Source: Phycisphaeraceae bacterium
Lineage (GTDB): Bacteria > Planctomycetota > Phycisphaerae > Phycisphaerales > SM1A02
Length of the DNA: 64,000 nucleotides
Direction of reading: 5' to 3'
Assembly: GCA_015709595.1 (NCBI GenBank)
Contig: CP054178.1
Span: forward strand, 930,001-994,000
The notes beneath the pieces were generated by a model, which searched no databases, was not told the DNA's origin, and saw only the letters and a list, made by a program, of their open reading frames with translations. A program made the translations under genes and the position numbers. Each line of letters opens with the position of its first letter. Positions within the stretch are counted from its first letter, which is position 1. Positions 7,860 through 14,508 of the stretch are shown here, one piece after another.

Positions 7860-8186
7860 ATGTGCCCCACTCGACCCCCCACGTCGCCCCCTTCCACATC
7901 GCCGCCGCAGCCCGTTGATGCGACCGCCCACGATGCCGCCCGCGACGCCGCCGACGTGGCCGCCCGTGGCGACGCCGGTGCGACCTCGCCGCCCAACGCC
8001 GCTCCAGCGTCGAGCCGCCCACGTCTGCCGCTGGTGGCCCTCACGCGGCCCCGCTGCCCGCGCTGCGGCGGCGCGCGGCTGAAGCGATATCGCTCGCTCA
8101 CCGACCAGGGCGATGGCACCACGCTCTCGTGGGTGAGGTGCCGCGACGAGGCGTGCGGCCACCGCTTCCGCCTGCTGCTGGAATGA
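7860..8186 (+). CDS. Zinc-ribbon protein with disordered N-terminus
   Basis: 108 residues from the ATG at 7860, which has CGGAG 9 bases upstream; the frame is open further back to 7779. The first 65 residues are Pro/Ala/Asp-rich and probably disordered. The C-terminus carries CPRCGG and, 23 residues later, CRDEACGHRF, a typical zinc ribbon as found in phage and transcription-associated proteins. It opens the plus-strand module before the terminase-like gene. A nucleic-acid-binding role is likely; the exact role is unknown. Confidence 0.65.
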   Translation: MCPTRPPTSPPSTSPPQPVDATAHDAARDAADVAARGDAGATSPPNAAPASSRPRLPLVALTRPRCPRCGGARLKRYRSLTDQGDGTTLSWVRCRDEACGHRFRLLLE

Positions 8187-8226
8187 CCACCACACGCGCC
8201 ATCGTTCGCCGGTTCAGCACGCCTGC

Positions 8227-8267
8227 TTCCACGTTGTGGAACATGCGCCACCGCGACGGGGTACGCT
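8227..8267 (+). promoter_or_regulatory. Palindromic operator copy 1 with TACGCT promoter element
   Basis: TTCCACGTTGTGGAA at 8227-8241 is a perfect 6-3-6 palindrome. TACGCT, a plausible -10 hexamer, begins at 8262, exactly 35 bases from the palindrome start. The same spacing recurs at 12329/12364. The gene at 8288 follows with a GAGG ribosome-binding site. A repressor binding over the -35 region would fit this layout. Confidence 0.55.
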
Positions 8268-8287
8268 CATCCATCGAGGTCCATGCC

Positions 8288-8770
8288 ATGCAGCACACCA
8301 ACGGCTACCACGAGCCCTTGCCCCCGGATGATGAAGGCGATGGTGACGGTGCCGACGGTAGTGAGGGAGATGGACTGGCATCTCTCTCACCGCGTCAGCA
8401 GAAGGCCATCATCGCCCTGCTGCAGGAACCGACCATCACCAAGGCCGCCGAGTCATCCGGCATCCCGGTGCGCACGCTGCACTTCTGGCTCGACCAGGAG
8501 GTCTTCAGCCGGGCGTATCGCAAGGCGCGGCGCGAGGCGTACGGCCAGGCCATCGCGCTGGCCCAGCGATACACCCCGCTGGCGGTGCAGACGCTGGCCA
8601 ACATGCTCAACGACCACGGAGCCAGCACCAGCGGACGCGTGAGCGCCTGCGCCACCATGCTCAAGTTCGCCCGCGCGTCGATTGAACTGGATGACCTGGC
8701 GGCGCGCGTGGAGGCGCTGGAGCGGGCCGAGAAGGAGCGCGGCAGCGAGCCCTCCTGGAGGCGAAACTGA
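8288..8770 (+). CDS. Small-terminase-like helix-turn-helix protein
   Basis: 160 residues. An acidic Asp/Gly N-terminus leads into a helix-turn-helix: LSPRQQKAIIALLQEPTITK then AAESSGIPVRTLHFWLDQ. A long helix follows (FSRAYRKARREAYGQAIALA), ending in a coiled-coil tail AARVEALERAEKERG. This is the arrangement of small terminase subunits of the phage phBC6A51 type, which recognise packaging sites. No large terminase is present in the window, so it may act on another phage's packaging machinery or as a regulator. The start at 8288 follows GAGG by 8 bases. Its stop overlaps the next ATG (TGATG). Confidence 0.75.
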   Translation: MQHTNGYHEPLPPDDEGDGDGADGSEGDGLASLSPRQQKAIIALLQEPTITKAAESSGIPVRTLHFWLDQEVFSRAYRKARREAYGQAIALAQRYTPLAVQTLANMLNDHGASTSGRVSACATMLKFARASIELDDLAARVEALERAEKERGSEPSWRRN

Positions 8771-9045
8771 TGCCCGGTGCGTTCATCCACCATGCGAGCG
8801 GCGGCGGCACGCTGCTTGGCCGCATCCACCGGCTGGAGCGCGCCCGGCACATGCACGGCTGCCCTCGCTGCGGCGGCGAGGGGCTGTGGGTGGTGCGGTA
8901 CGAGGGCGCTGAAGCCCTGCCGCTCGGACTCATCGATGCACCGTCTCACCCAGCGCAGGGCTGCCCCGTCTGCGGGCGGATGCGGGAACTGCGCGTGTGC
9001 TTCATCAGCGAGAACGCCCAGGGTCGGCCGCTGGCGGCACCGTGA
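8770..9045 (+). CDS. RIxRLE-family zinc-ribbon protein
   Basis: 91 residues, translationally coupled to the preceding terminase-like gene (ATG shares a base with the TGA). An N-terminal LLGRIHRLERARHMHG helix is followed by CPRCGG and, later, CPVCGR, giving a two-knuckle zinc ribbon. It is a paralogue in outline of the genes at 4088 and 9080. Small Cys-knuckle proteins with an RLE helix often follow small-terminase genes in phage-like DNA. Function unknown. Confidence 0.65.
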   Translation: MPGAFIHHASGGGTLLGRIHRLERARHMHGCPRCGGEGLWVVRYEGAEALPLGLIDAPSHPAQGCPVCGRMRELRVCFISENAQGRPLAAP

Positions 9046-9079
9046 GCCACCGTGTTTCGCCGTCGAATGGGAACGGACC

Positions 9080-9301
9080 ATGCACCTGGCCCAGCGCATC
9101 AATCGGTTGGAGCATCGCGGGCGAATTATCGCGTTCGGCCCGCACAGCGGCTGCGCGGCGTGCGGACGCCACGGCGGTCGCCTGGCTATCGAGTTCGGCG
9201 TGTGGGGCGAAGCCGCCCCTGCCGCATCCACGCGGCCCACGCACTGCCCGCGCTGCGGGAGGCGGCTGGTGCTGGAGTTGACATTCGACCCGAGGGACTG
9301 A
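9080..9301 (+). CDS. RIxRLE-family zinc-ribbon protein
   Basis: 73 residues starting MHLAQRINRLEHRG, then CAACGRHGG and CPRCGRR as two Cys-x2-Cys knuckles, ending in beta strands (LVLELTFDPRD). The ATG at 9080 has only a weak purine stretch upstream (GGGAACGG). It is the third member of the family with 4088 and 8770 and closes the plus-strand module. Probably a small metal-binding protein that contacts nucleic acid or protein. Confidence 0.65.
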   Translation: MHLAQRINRLEHRGRIIAFGPHSGCAACGRHGGRLAIEFGVWGEAAPAASTRPTHCPRCGRRLVLELTFDPRD

Positions 9302-9346
9302 CGCGACCGTGCCGCCCCAACGCCCCACGCCCCACCATGCCGCATC

Positions 9347-9361
9347 TTCCACGGCGTGGAA
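9347..9361. promoter_or_regulatory. Palindromic operator copy 2
   Basis: TTCCACGGCGTGGAA is the second copy of the 6-3-6 palindrome TTCCAC-N3-GTGGAA. It lies in the 238-base gap between the zinc-ribbon gene and the HNH gene. No TACGCT element is found 35 bases downstream here. Confidence 0.5.
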
Positions 9362-9539
9362 GTTGGCGGGTCATGTGGGGGTCGGACAGGCGGGTCAAAG
9401 GCTTGAAAATCCCGCTGGGAGTGCAATGGCGGGCAGGGACGGGCAGCACCAGGGGCTACGTGGGGGGCGAGTGTCGCTTTGCGGTGGAAGCGCAACTTGG
9501 CCATGTTGCCGCGATCATCGCAATGTACTATTGTGCGTG

Positions 9540-10685
9540 ATGCTCAGTTGCGTTTACTGCACGAATAAGTTTCAAGAGTCGCGCGTTGGCGACCACGTTA
9601 TTCCTGCGTCTTGGGGTGAGTTCGATGGAGCCGAGCAGTTTCACCGCTTGTGTCCGCGATGCCATGCAGAGATCGACAAGGGCGTCGAACAACTGGTGAG
9701 GTGTGGGCCGGAGGCATGGGTGGCAAAGCAGCTGGGGCTGCAGTTTCTGCGAAAGCGACGCTCGGGGTCAAAGGCGAGTTTGGCTGCGCATGGGGCCAAG
9801 CCGCCGAAGTTAACCGCTCTGATGCGCGGTGCTCATCTTCCGGTGCGGCACTCGGACGTCGCACAGGCAGTTGAGCCGGTTGATTGCGTCATCCTTACAG
9901 ACGCGGCCGATGCAGAACACACTGTCGAGTTGCGCCCGGAGATGTCGGCGAGAAGTATTCTCAAGGTCTTGCGCACCACAGGCGCACAGCCGATCACGAA
10001 GGCGCGCTTGAGTTGCCAACACGATCAATACTCAGCATACATCGAGAAGATGCGAGCCTACTGGCCAAGTCTTCGATCCGTGGAACTGCCCTCGATCGAA
10101 GCAGGACAACGGCGAGTCCGTGTGAGCATTCTATTCAACGTCACAGACCTCTACTTTCGAGTGATCGCCAAGATCGCGTTCCACTACTTCCTCACCACCC
10201 GCCCAACGCCGGTGTCTGGCGACGAACCGGAGTTTGACGCGGTGCGTTCCTTCATTCGCGATGGAGGCGCGGTGGACAGATTCGTTCACTCTGGACCGCA
10301 AATCGACCAGTGTTTCTCCGCTCCGACGCCCCCCACAGATTGGGGACACGTTGTCGCAGTCAATGAACGGGCAGACGGCATCGGTGTGATGCTGCACCTG
10401 TTTGATGGGCCTGGGACGTTGACTCGTCCCTACCTCGTGGATCTCAGCAGGGAGCACCGAATCCAGTTACCGGGCGGACAGGTCTGGGGAGATCGGTTCA
10501 CATACAGGCGCACTCGCGGGCAGGCGCGTCGGTTCTTGGGAGTGAGGCTCCCAATAGATGTTTCGGCAATCCCCGCGGGATTCGTGACAGTGCTGCCGCG
10601 CTTGCTCGTGCCTCGGCCCAGATCGTCTCGCATTGTGCAGGTCAAGACCCGCATCATCCGGCCGAGGTTCGAATGGCCCGAGTGA
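9540..10685 (+). CDS. HNH endonuclease with uncharacterised C-terminal domain
   Basis: 381 residues from the ATG at 9540. The HNH module is at the extreme N-terminus: CVYC, then GDHVIPASWG, then CPRCHAEI, giving a Cys4 zinc site with the catalytic His of DHVIP. The remaining 300 residues are unfamiliar and mostly globular. The frame is open 230 bases upstream, but that part has no protein character. TACTAT at 9526-9531 lies 8 bases before the ATG and there is no ribosome-binding site, so the mRNA may be leaderless. The gene is clearly less GC-rich than its neighbours, a sign of separate acquisition. It is a cargo or defence candidate next to the integrase. Confidence 0.8.
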   Translation: MLSCVYCTNKFQESRVGDHVIPASWGEFDGAEQFHRLCPRCHAEIDKGVEQLVRCGPEAWVAKQLGLQFLRKRRSGSKASLAAHGAKPPKLTALMRGAHLPVRHSDVAQAVEPVDCVILTDAADAEHTVELRPEMSARSILKVLRTTGAQPITKARLSCQHDQYSAYIEKMRAYWPSLRSVELPSIEAGQRRVRVSILFNVTDLYFRVIAKIAFHYFLTTRPTPVSGDEPEFDAVRSFIRDGGAVDRFVHSGPQIDQCFSAPTPPTDWGHVVAVNERADGIGVMLHLFDGPGTLTRPYLVDLSREHRIQLPGGQVWGDRFTYRRTRGQARRFLGVRLPIDVSAIPAGFVTVLPRLLVPRPRSSRIVQVKTRIIRPRFEWPE

Positions 10686-10749
10686 CTTCAGGCGTCGCAC
10701 TCGGGTTCCACCGTGGGCTTGTGGCTTCGGTCGTTGCATTGCGTCACCC

Positions 10750-11487
10750 TCACCACTCCCGCCCCCGCATCGCCGCGACCACGTCCCACGGGGCGATGTG
10801 GTCCAGGTACCGCGCCGTCGTCGCGATCGAGCGGTGGCCCAACTGCTTCGAGATCAGCCCGATGTCCACGCCCTCCTGCCGCAACTCGGCGGCGTGGGTG
10901 TGCCGCAGCCCGTGGGCGTGCACGCGCCGCACCAGCCCCGCCCGGCGCGCAATACGCGGCAGGAACACGCGCACGTAGGACGATGCCATCGGCCGCCCGT
11001 TGATGAGGCAGAACACGGGGTCGGCATCGGTGACGGGCAGGCCGCGCCGCACGCTGAGCCACTGCTCGACGATCTCGAAGCCGGCGCGGTCCATGCCGAC
11101 CATGCGCGACCGGCCGCCCTTGGCGTGCAGCACGCGGATGGCACCACTGCGGGGGTCGAGGTCGATGGGACGCAGCGCCAGCGTCTCGGTGATGCGCAGC
11201 CCGGCGCGGTAGAGCACGGTGAGCAGGGCCCGGTTGCGGATGCCCGCAGGCGAGTCCTCGCGGCAGGCGGCCAGCAGGGCGGCCACCTCGGCGTCGGTCA
11301 GCACCTCGGGCGGGTAGCGGCGGACGGGCTTGGGTCGCGCCCGTGGGCCACCGTCGTGGCCGTGGGGCGGCGTGGGGGTGACCGTCACCGGCGGGCCGCC
11401 AGGACGCGGCAGGTGGTCGTCGTCGCGCACCGCATTGGCGTGGCGGTGGCGTGCGGCCCGCGCCTGTGTGGTCGTCGTCGTCGTCAT
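10750..11487 (-). CDS. Tyrosine recombinase / integrase
   Basis: 245 residues from the ATG at 11487, which has AGGAGG upstream; a longer frame reaches 11514. A disordered 55-residue N-terminus precedes a catalytic domain. Visible catalytic residues are Arg98 (AGLRITET), Lys123 (HAKGGRSR), His192 and Arg195 (HGLRHTH), His218 (GHRS) and Tyr227 (TARYLDH), the complete tyrosine-recombinase set. The protein is short and seems to lack a full core-binding SAM-like domain. It probably integrates or resolves the island. It converges with the HNH gene, 64 bases away. No att core could be tied to it within the window. Confidence 0.88.
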   Translation of the reverse strand: MTTTTTTQARAARHRHANAVRDDDHLPRPGGPPVTVTPTPPHGHDGGPRARPKPVRRYPPEVLTDAEVAALLAACREDSPAGIRNRALLTVLYRAGLRITETLALRPIDLDPRSGAIRVLHAKGGRSRMVGMDRAGFEIVEQWLSVRRGLPVTDADPVFCLINGRPMASSYVRVFLPRIARRAGLVRRVHAHGLRHTHAAELRQEGVDIGLISKQLGHRSIATTARYLDHIAPWDVVAAMRGREW

Positions 11488-11636
11488 GCGTGCCTCCTGG
11501 TCCCCCGGCCCCAACGCCCCCGGCGACGCTGGGGTACCTCAGGAGGCCGCATGGAGGCAAGGCCTGTTTGGCACGGGCAGTGACGAATCCGGCGGAAAGC
11601 GCGACTGGGGCGGAATCCCTCGCTGTAGGCACCACT

Positions 11637-12248
11637 TCAGAGTGTGATGCCGAGTTCTTCACGCATGATGCGCTGCCACTCTCCGACCGCTGTTTCCTGC
11701 AGCGAGTGCATGTCGCCGATGAGGTTCCCGTCAGAATCAACCACATCGGCAGTCGTCACTGCCGTGACGTTGCCATCGCCCGCGATCGACACGCGTCCAT
11801 CCATCCCGCCGCGCATGACGACCCGACGGCCAAACCCACCACCGACTCGAATCACGGCCTGGCGATGAATGTTGCGCAATGTTGGCCCCAGTCGGGACCA
11901 CCCTCCCGCCCTGTCCTCTCCGCCGTGTTTGTCTCGGTTCGTCAGGTCGATGATGATCGGGATCGCGCGGCACTCTCTCACGCGCGCGTCGATGCATTCC
12001 GCGCCAACACCGCGGCGTCGAGCCCATGCCTTGACGTGATCGCGCAGATGAGCCAGATGAAAGTTCGTCAGGTGCAGTTCGTTCTCAAGGTCGGCAGGCG
12101 TCTTGCCGCCCGTGAAATCGAAGTCGACTCCGACGAATCGATCCGTGCGCCACGTCCTGCCACGAAGCGTGGTGACATCCTTCGTGACGGTGGCATGGAC
12201 CGCCGCCCAGAGCCGCTCGACGCGCTGTTGAATGCCAGATTCGATCAT
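11637..12248 (-). CDS. Hypothetical protein with NxDKHG motif
   Basis: 203 residues from the ATG at 12248; the frame extends to 12347 but that extension would run through the palindrome at 12329. The centre contains LRDHVKAWARRRG and IIDLTNRDKHGG. The latter resembles an N-x-D-K-H motif in small uncharacterised bacterial proteins. The C-terminal third is beta-rich with Gly-Asp turns. No signal peptide. It is transcribed in line with the integrase gene. Function unknown. Confidence 0.6.
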   Translation of the reverse strand: MIESGIQQRVERLWAAVHATVTKDVTTLRGRTWRTDRFVGVDFDFTGGKTPADLENELHLTNFHLAHLRDHVKAWARRRGVGAECIDARVRECRAIPIIIDLTNRDKHGGEDRAGGWSRLGPTLRNIHRQAVIRVGGGFGRRVVMRGGMDGRVSIAGDGNVTAVTTADVVDSDGNLIGDMHSLQETAVGEWQRIMREELGITL

Positions 12249-12328
12249 GGCTGGTGACACTCCGTGTCTGCGGCATGCGCCGTCCGTGGCTCCTTCGCCG
12301 CCGCTGCCGAAAATGGTAGCCGTCCATC

Positions 12329-12369
12329 TTCCACAACGTGGAAACACACCGCGCGACCCCCGCTACGCT
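12329..12369 (+). promoter_or_regulatory. Palindromic operator copy 3 with TACGCT promoter element
   Basis: TTCCACAACGTGGAA at 12329-12343 is a perfect palindrome. TACGCT begins at 12364, 35 bases from the palindrome start, as in copy 1. Bases between also resemble copy 1 (ACCGCG..GAC). The predicted start of transcription falls at about 12376, where an ATG stands, so a short leaderless transcript or a small RNA could begin here. Confidence 0.5.
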
Positions 12370-12419
12370 CCGGCCATGACGGTGACTCGCTTCGACAATC
12401 CAGGTCTTCTCGTCCCCGG

Positions 12420-12457
12420 CCGCGCCGCCTTCACCGTCCGGCGCGGTCGGGGCTTTT
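12420..12457 (+). terminator. Possible intrinsic terminator of a short transcript
   Basis: CCGCGCC (12420-12426) pairs with GGCGCGG (12440-12446), followed by TCGGGGCTTTT. Together with the promoter-like element at 12364 this would define a transcript of roughly 80 bases. The T-run has only four T, so strength is uncertain. Confidence 0.4.
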
Positions 12458-12964
12458 CCTCGTCCTGCGGGCTTCGGGTCCGTTCATCCCGCTGCAACAA
12501 GAACGGTTACGGAACGCTCCCGGCGGGTAGCCAGACCCGCTTCAGCGGCCTGACGGGACCGCTGACGCCGCGTGGCCTGATGAGCCACCATGAGAACCGC
12601 GGCGATTCCAGGGTGGATGCCGCTCCCCCGGCATCATGGGCGTCCGGTCGATTCCGCACTCGGGCTGCGCACCAAACAAACCCGGGCAACGCTGCCGAGC
12701 GACCCGGCGCTGGAGCCCCGCATCCACGGCGATGCGGCCAACCCAGGCGCGCGGCGACGCATGCGAGTCACGTCTGAAGGGACGCGACTTGTGGTGCCCG
12801 GGTGAACTGTCGACCGGCTGGACGGGGTTGGATGCGTTGGCGCTCATCGGGCTGGCAGGACCAGTCCCGAGCGGGTTCCAGCGATAAACGGGGGGTGTCG
12901 AAGCGGCCAGTTGCGGCGTGGCACCGGATTCGCATCGGCGCACGACGAGAGTCACTTCACCGCC
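12457..12964. other. Long noncoding stretch with serial hairpins
   Basis: No convincing gene. Several compact stem-loops follow one another on the plus strand: GCGGGT-6-ACCCGC near 12525, AGCGG-10-CCGCT near 12545, GTGGC-7-GCCAC near 12570, and CTGG-5-CCAG near 12850. Open frames here are Arg/Pro/Ala-rich and look like composition artefacts. A structured RNA or eroded mobile DNA are both possible. Confidence 0.35.
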
Positions 12965-13339
12965 TCACATCCACTCCGCCGTCAGCACGCGCAGTTCGAT
13001 CTCGCTGAGCATGCCGTTGTCGCAGCGGATGACGATGCGCGTGAACTCGCCGTCCGGGGTGAAGGCGGCGCGCGGGTCGAGGTCATAGAACATCTCGTGG
13101 CCGACGCCCTCGCGCTGCCGCACGACGAGGCGAATCTCGACCAGGTGCTCCAACCCGCGCTGAACTTCGCTCAGTTCCAGCCCGACCAACGCCGCCAGCG
13201 TGTCGGCGGTGGCTGAACCCAGCGAGAGGCGCATGAGCAGGCGGCGGTGAACGGGGTCGCTCAGGGCCAGCATCTCGGGGATTACATGGTCGCCGTCGGG
13301 ACGGTCGGGAGCATCGTCGGTCTCGCGATCGATGGTCAT
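12965..13339 (-). CDS. ArsR-like winged-helix regulator
   Basis: 124 residues from the ATG at 13339. After an acidic start, residues 18-85 form an ArsR-type winged helix: LALSDPVHRRLLMRLSLGSA, then ATADTLAALVGLELSEVQRG, then HLVEIRLVVRQREG as the wing. No Cys metal site of the classic ArsR kind is visible. The C-terminal 40 residues are beta-rich and could be a dimer or ligand domain. GAGGG lies upstream of the start. It marks the end of the island-like gene content. The target is unknown. Confidence 0.7.
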   Translation of the reverse strand: MTIDRETDDAPDRPDGDHVIPEMLALSDPVHRRLLMRLSLGSATADTLAALVGLELSEVQRGLEHLVEIRLVVRQREGVGHEMFYDLDPRAAFTPDGEFTRIVIRCDNGMLSEIELRVLTAEWM

Positions 13340-13859
13340 GGTGAGAGCCCTCGTTCCACCGGATACCGCCCGGACGCGAGGCCGGGCTGCCGAACGATAC
13401 CCGTCAGGGGGCACGGGCAGCGCCTTGGGCAGGACCATGCGGTTCAACCCGCCGCCGGCCCTCGCACCGCCCGCAGAAAAAAAACTTCACGAGTTTGTCA
13501 CGCTGACCCTTCGGCGAGCGCCTTCCTCTATAGAACCTCTCCGGGGCCACGGACGGCCACGGTCGCCATGACTGCGACATGGAAGTCATCCCCGGAGAGG
13601 TGTTGCTCCATCGAGAACGCGGCGGTGACGCCGTGCGTTGTGTGTTTGTCCCGTGAAGGGGAGAAACACGTCCGTATGCGTGTGTATCGAGTGGACATTT
13701 TTCTGCACTTCGCAGCATCCTGCCTCTTGACAGCAGGAACGCCGATCCGCAAGATGCCCGCCATTGGGATGCCGGTGATCCGTTCCCCACCGCCGACATC
13801 CGGTACGTCTTCAGTCGGAGGTCAGAACCGCGCGGTGGCTCCAAGCGGAAGGGAACGGC
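13340..13859. other. Noncoding region with a spaced inverted repeat
   Basis: No gene seen. CCTCTCCGGGG (13536-13546) and CCCCGGAGAGG (13590-13600) are an exact 11-bp inverted repeat 43 bases apart. An A8 tract occurs near 13474. TTGACA at 13727-13732 is a consensus -35, but the bases 17-18 downstream (AAGATG) are a poor -10. The segment is visibly less GC-rich than its neighbours and probably holds the promoter of the DUF1573 gene. Confidence 0.4.
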
Positions 13860-14408
13860 ATGCATTCGATTTCGGTTTCCGGGTGCGGCAACCCCGTCAC
13901 GAATCGGGAGGTTGTCTGCGAGGCACCCTCGCACTCACCCCCTCGTTCGAGGCGGGCGGCCTTCGGCATTCTCTTCGTGATCTTGACGCTGGGGGCCGCC
14001 TTCGTCGCGTTCTCCGTGACGAGCGCCGTGGCCCGCCGCGCCGGCCAGGACATGTCAACGCCGGGGTTGGGTCTGACCTCGATGGCTCCGCTGCGCATCG
14101 AGCCGGAGCGCGTTGATCTTGGGCTGGTGGCAGCGGGTTCGACGAACCGGCAGTCGGTCACGCTGCGCAACACCAGCCGCCGACCGATCCGGATCACCTC
14201 CGTGAGTTCCACCTGCACGTGTACGGCGGCGGAAGTCCCATCGGAGCTGATTCCTCCGGGGGCGACAACAGAAATCGAAGTGCGGATGCGGGCGCATCGC
14301 AAGGCGGGGCGCATCAACGAGCGCACGCTCAGTTTCTTCGTGGATGGGTGGAAGGAGCCGGTGCGCGTGGTGGTTCGCTGCGAGTCGGCCAAGGCATCGG
14401 ATGCGTGA
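13860..14408 (+). CDS. Membrane-anchored DUF1573 protein
   Basis: 182 residues. A single transmembrane segment (FGILFVILTLGAAFVAFSV, about 35-55) follows a short, Cys-containing cytoplasmic N-terminus. The exported part is a DUF1573 immunoglobulin-like domain: IEPERVDLGLVAAG, then SVTLRNTSRRPIRI, then the STCTCTAAEVP Cys segment and IPPGATTEIEVRM. DUF1573 proteins are abundant in planctomycetes and Bacteroidetes; their role is unknown, perhaps cell-surface assembly. GGAAGGG precedes the ATG. It lies 100 bases before the Rhs gene in the same direction. Confidence 0.85.
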   Translation: MHSISVSGCGNPVTNREVVCEAPSHSPPRSRRAAFGILFVILTLGAAFVAFSVTSAVARRAGQDMSTPGLGLTSMAPLRIEPERVDLGLVAAGSTNRQSVTLRNTSRRPIRITSVSSTCTCTAAEVPSELIPPGATTEIEVRMRAHRKAGRINERTLSFFVDGWKEPVRVVVRCESAKASDA

Positions 14409-14508
14409 TGGTTGTCGTGTTGATGGGGTAGACCATCAGGGGTAGCGGGTTTCTCAGGGCGTCGGCGGGCACAAGTGCGTGAACGCTGGCGGGAACGCGG
14501 GGTGTTGA

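Noticed and set aside
4294-8082. 1262-codon open frame on the plus strand
   Set aside because: It runs antisense across seven well-supported minus-strand genes with good ribosome-binding sites; its Arg/Gly/Ala/Asp-rich content reflects the GC-rich opposite strand.
9540-10685. IscB-type or Cas9-related HNH nuclease with guide RNA
   Set aside because: The HNH module is N-terminal, no RuvC motifs or bridge helix are visible, and no omega-RNA-like structure was identified.
12376-12777. ORF from the ATG after the third operator copy
   Set aside because: Arg/Ser/Gly-rich with no domain, and a terminator-like hairpin lies inside it; treated as noncoding.
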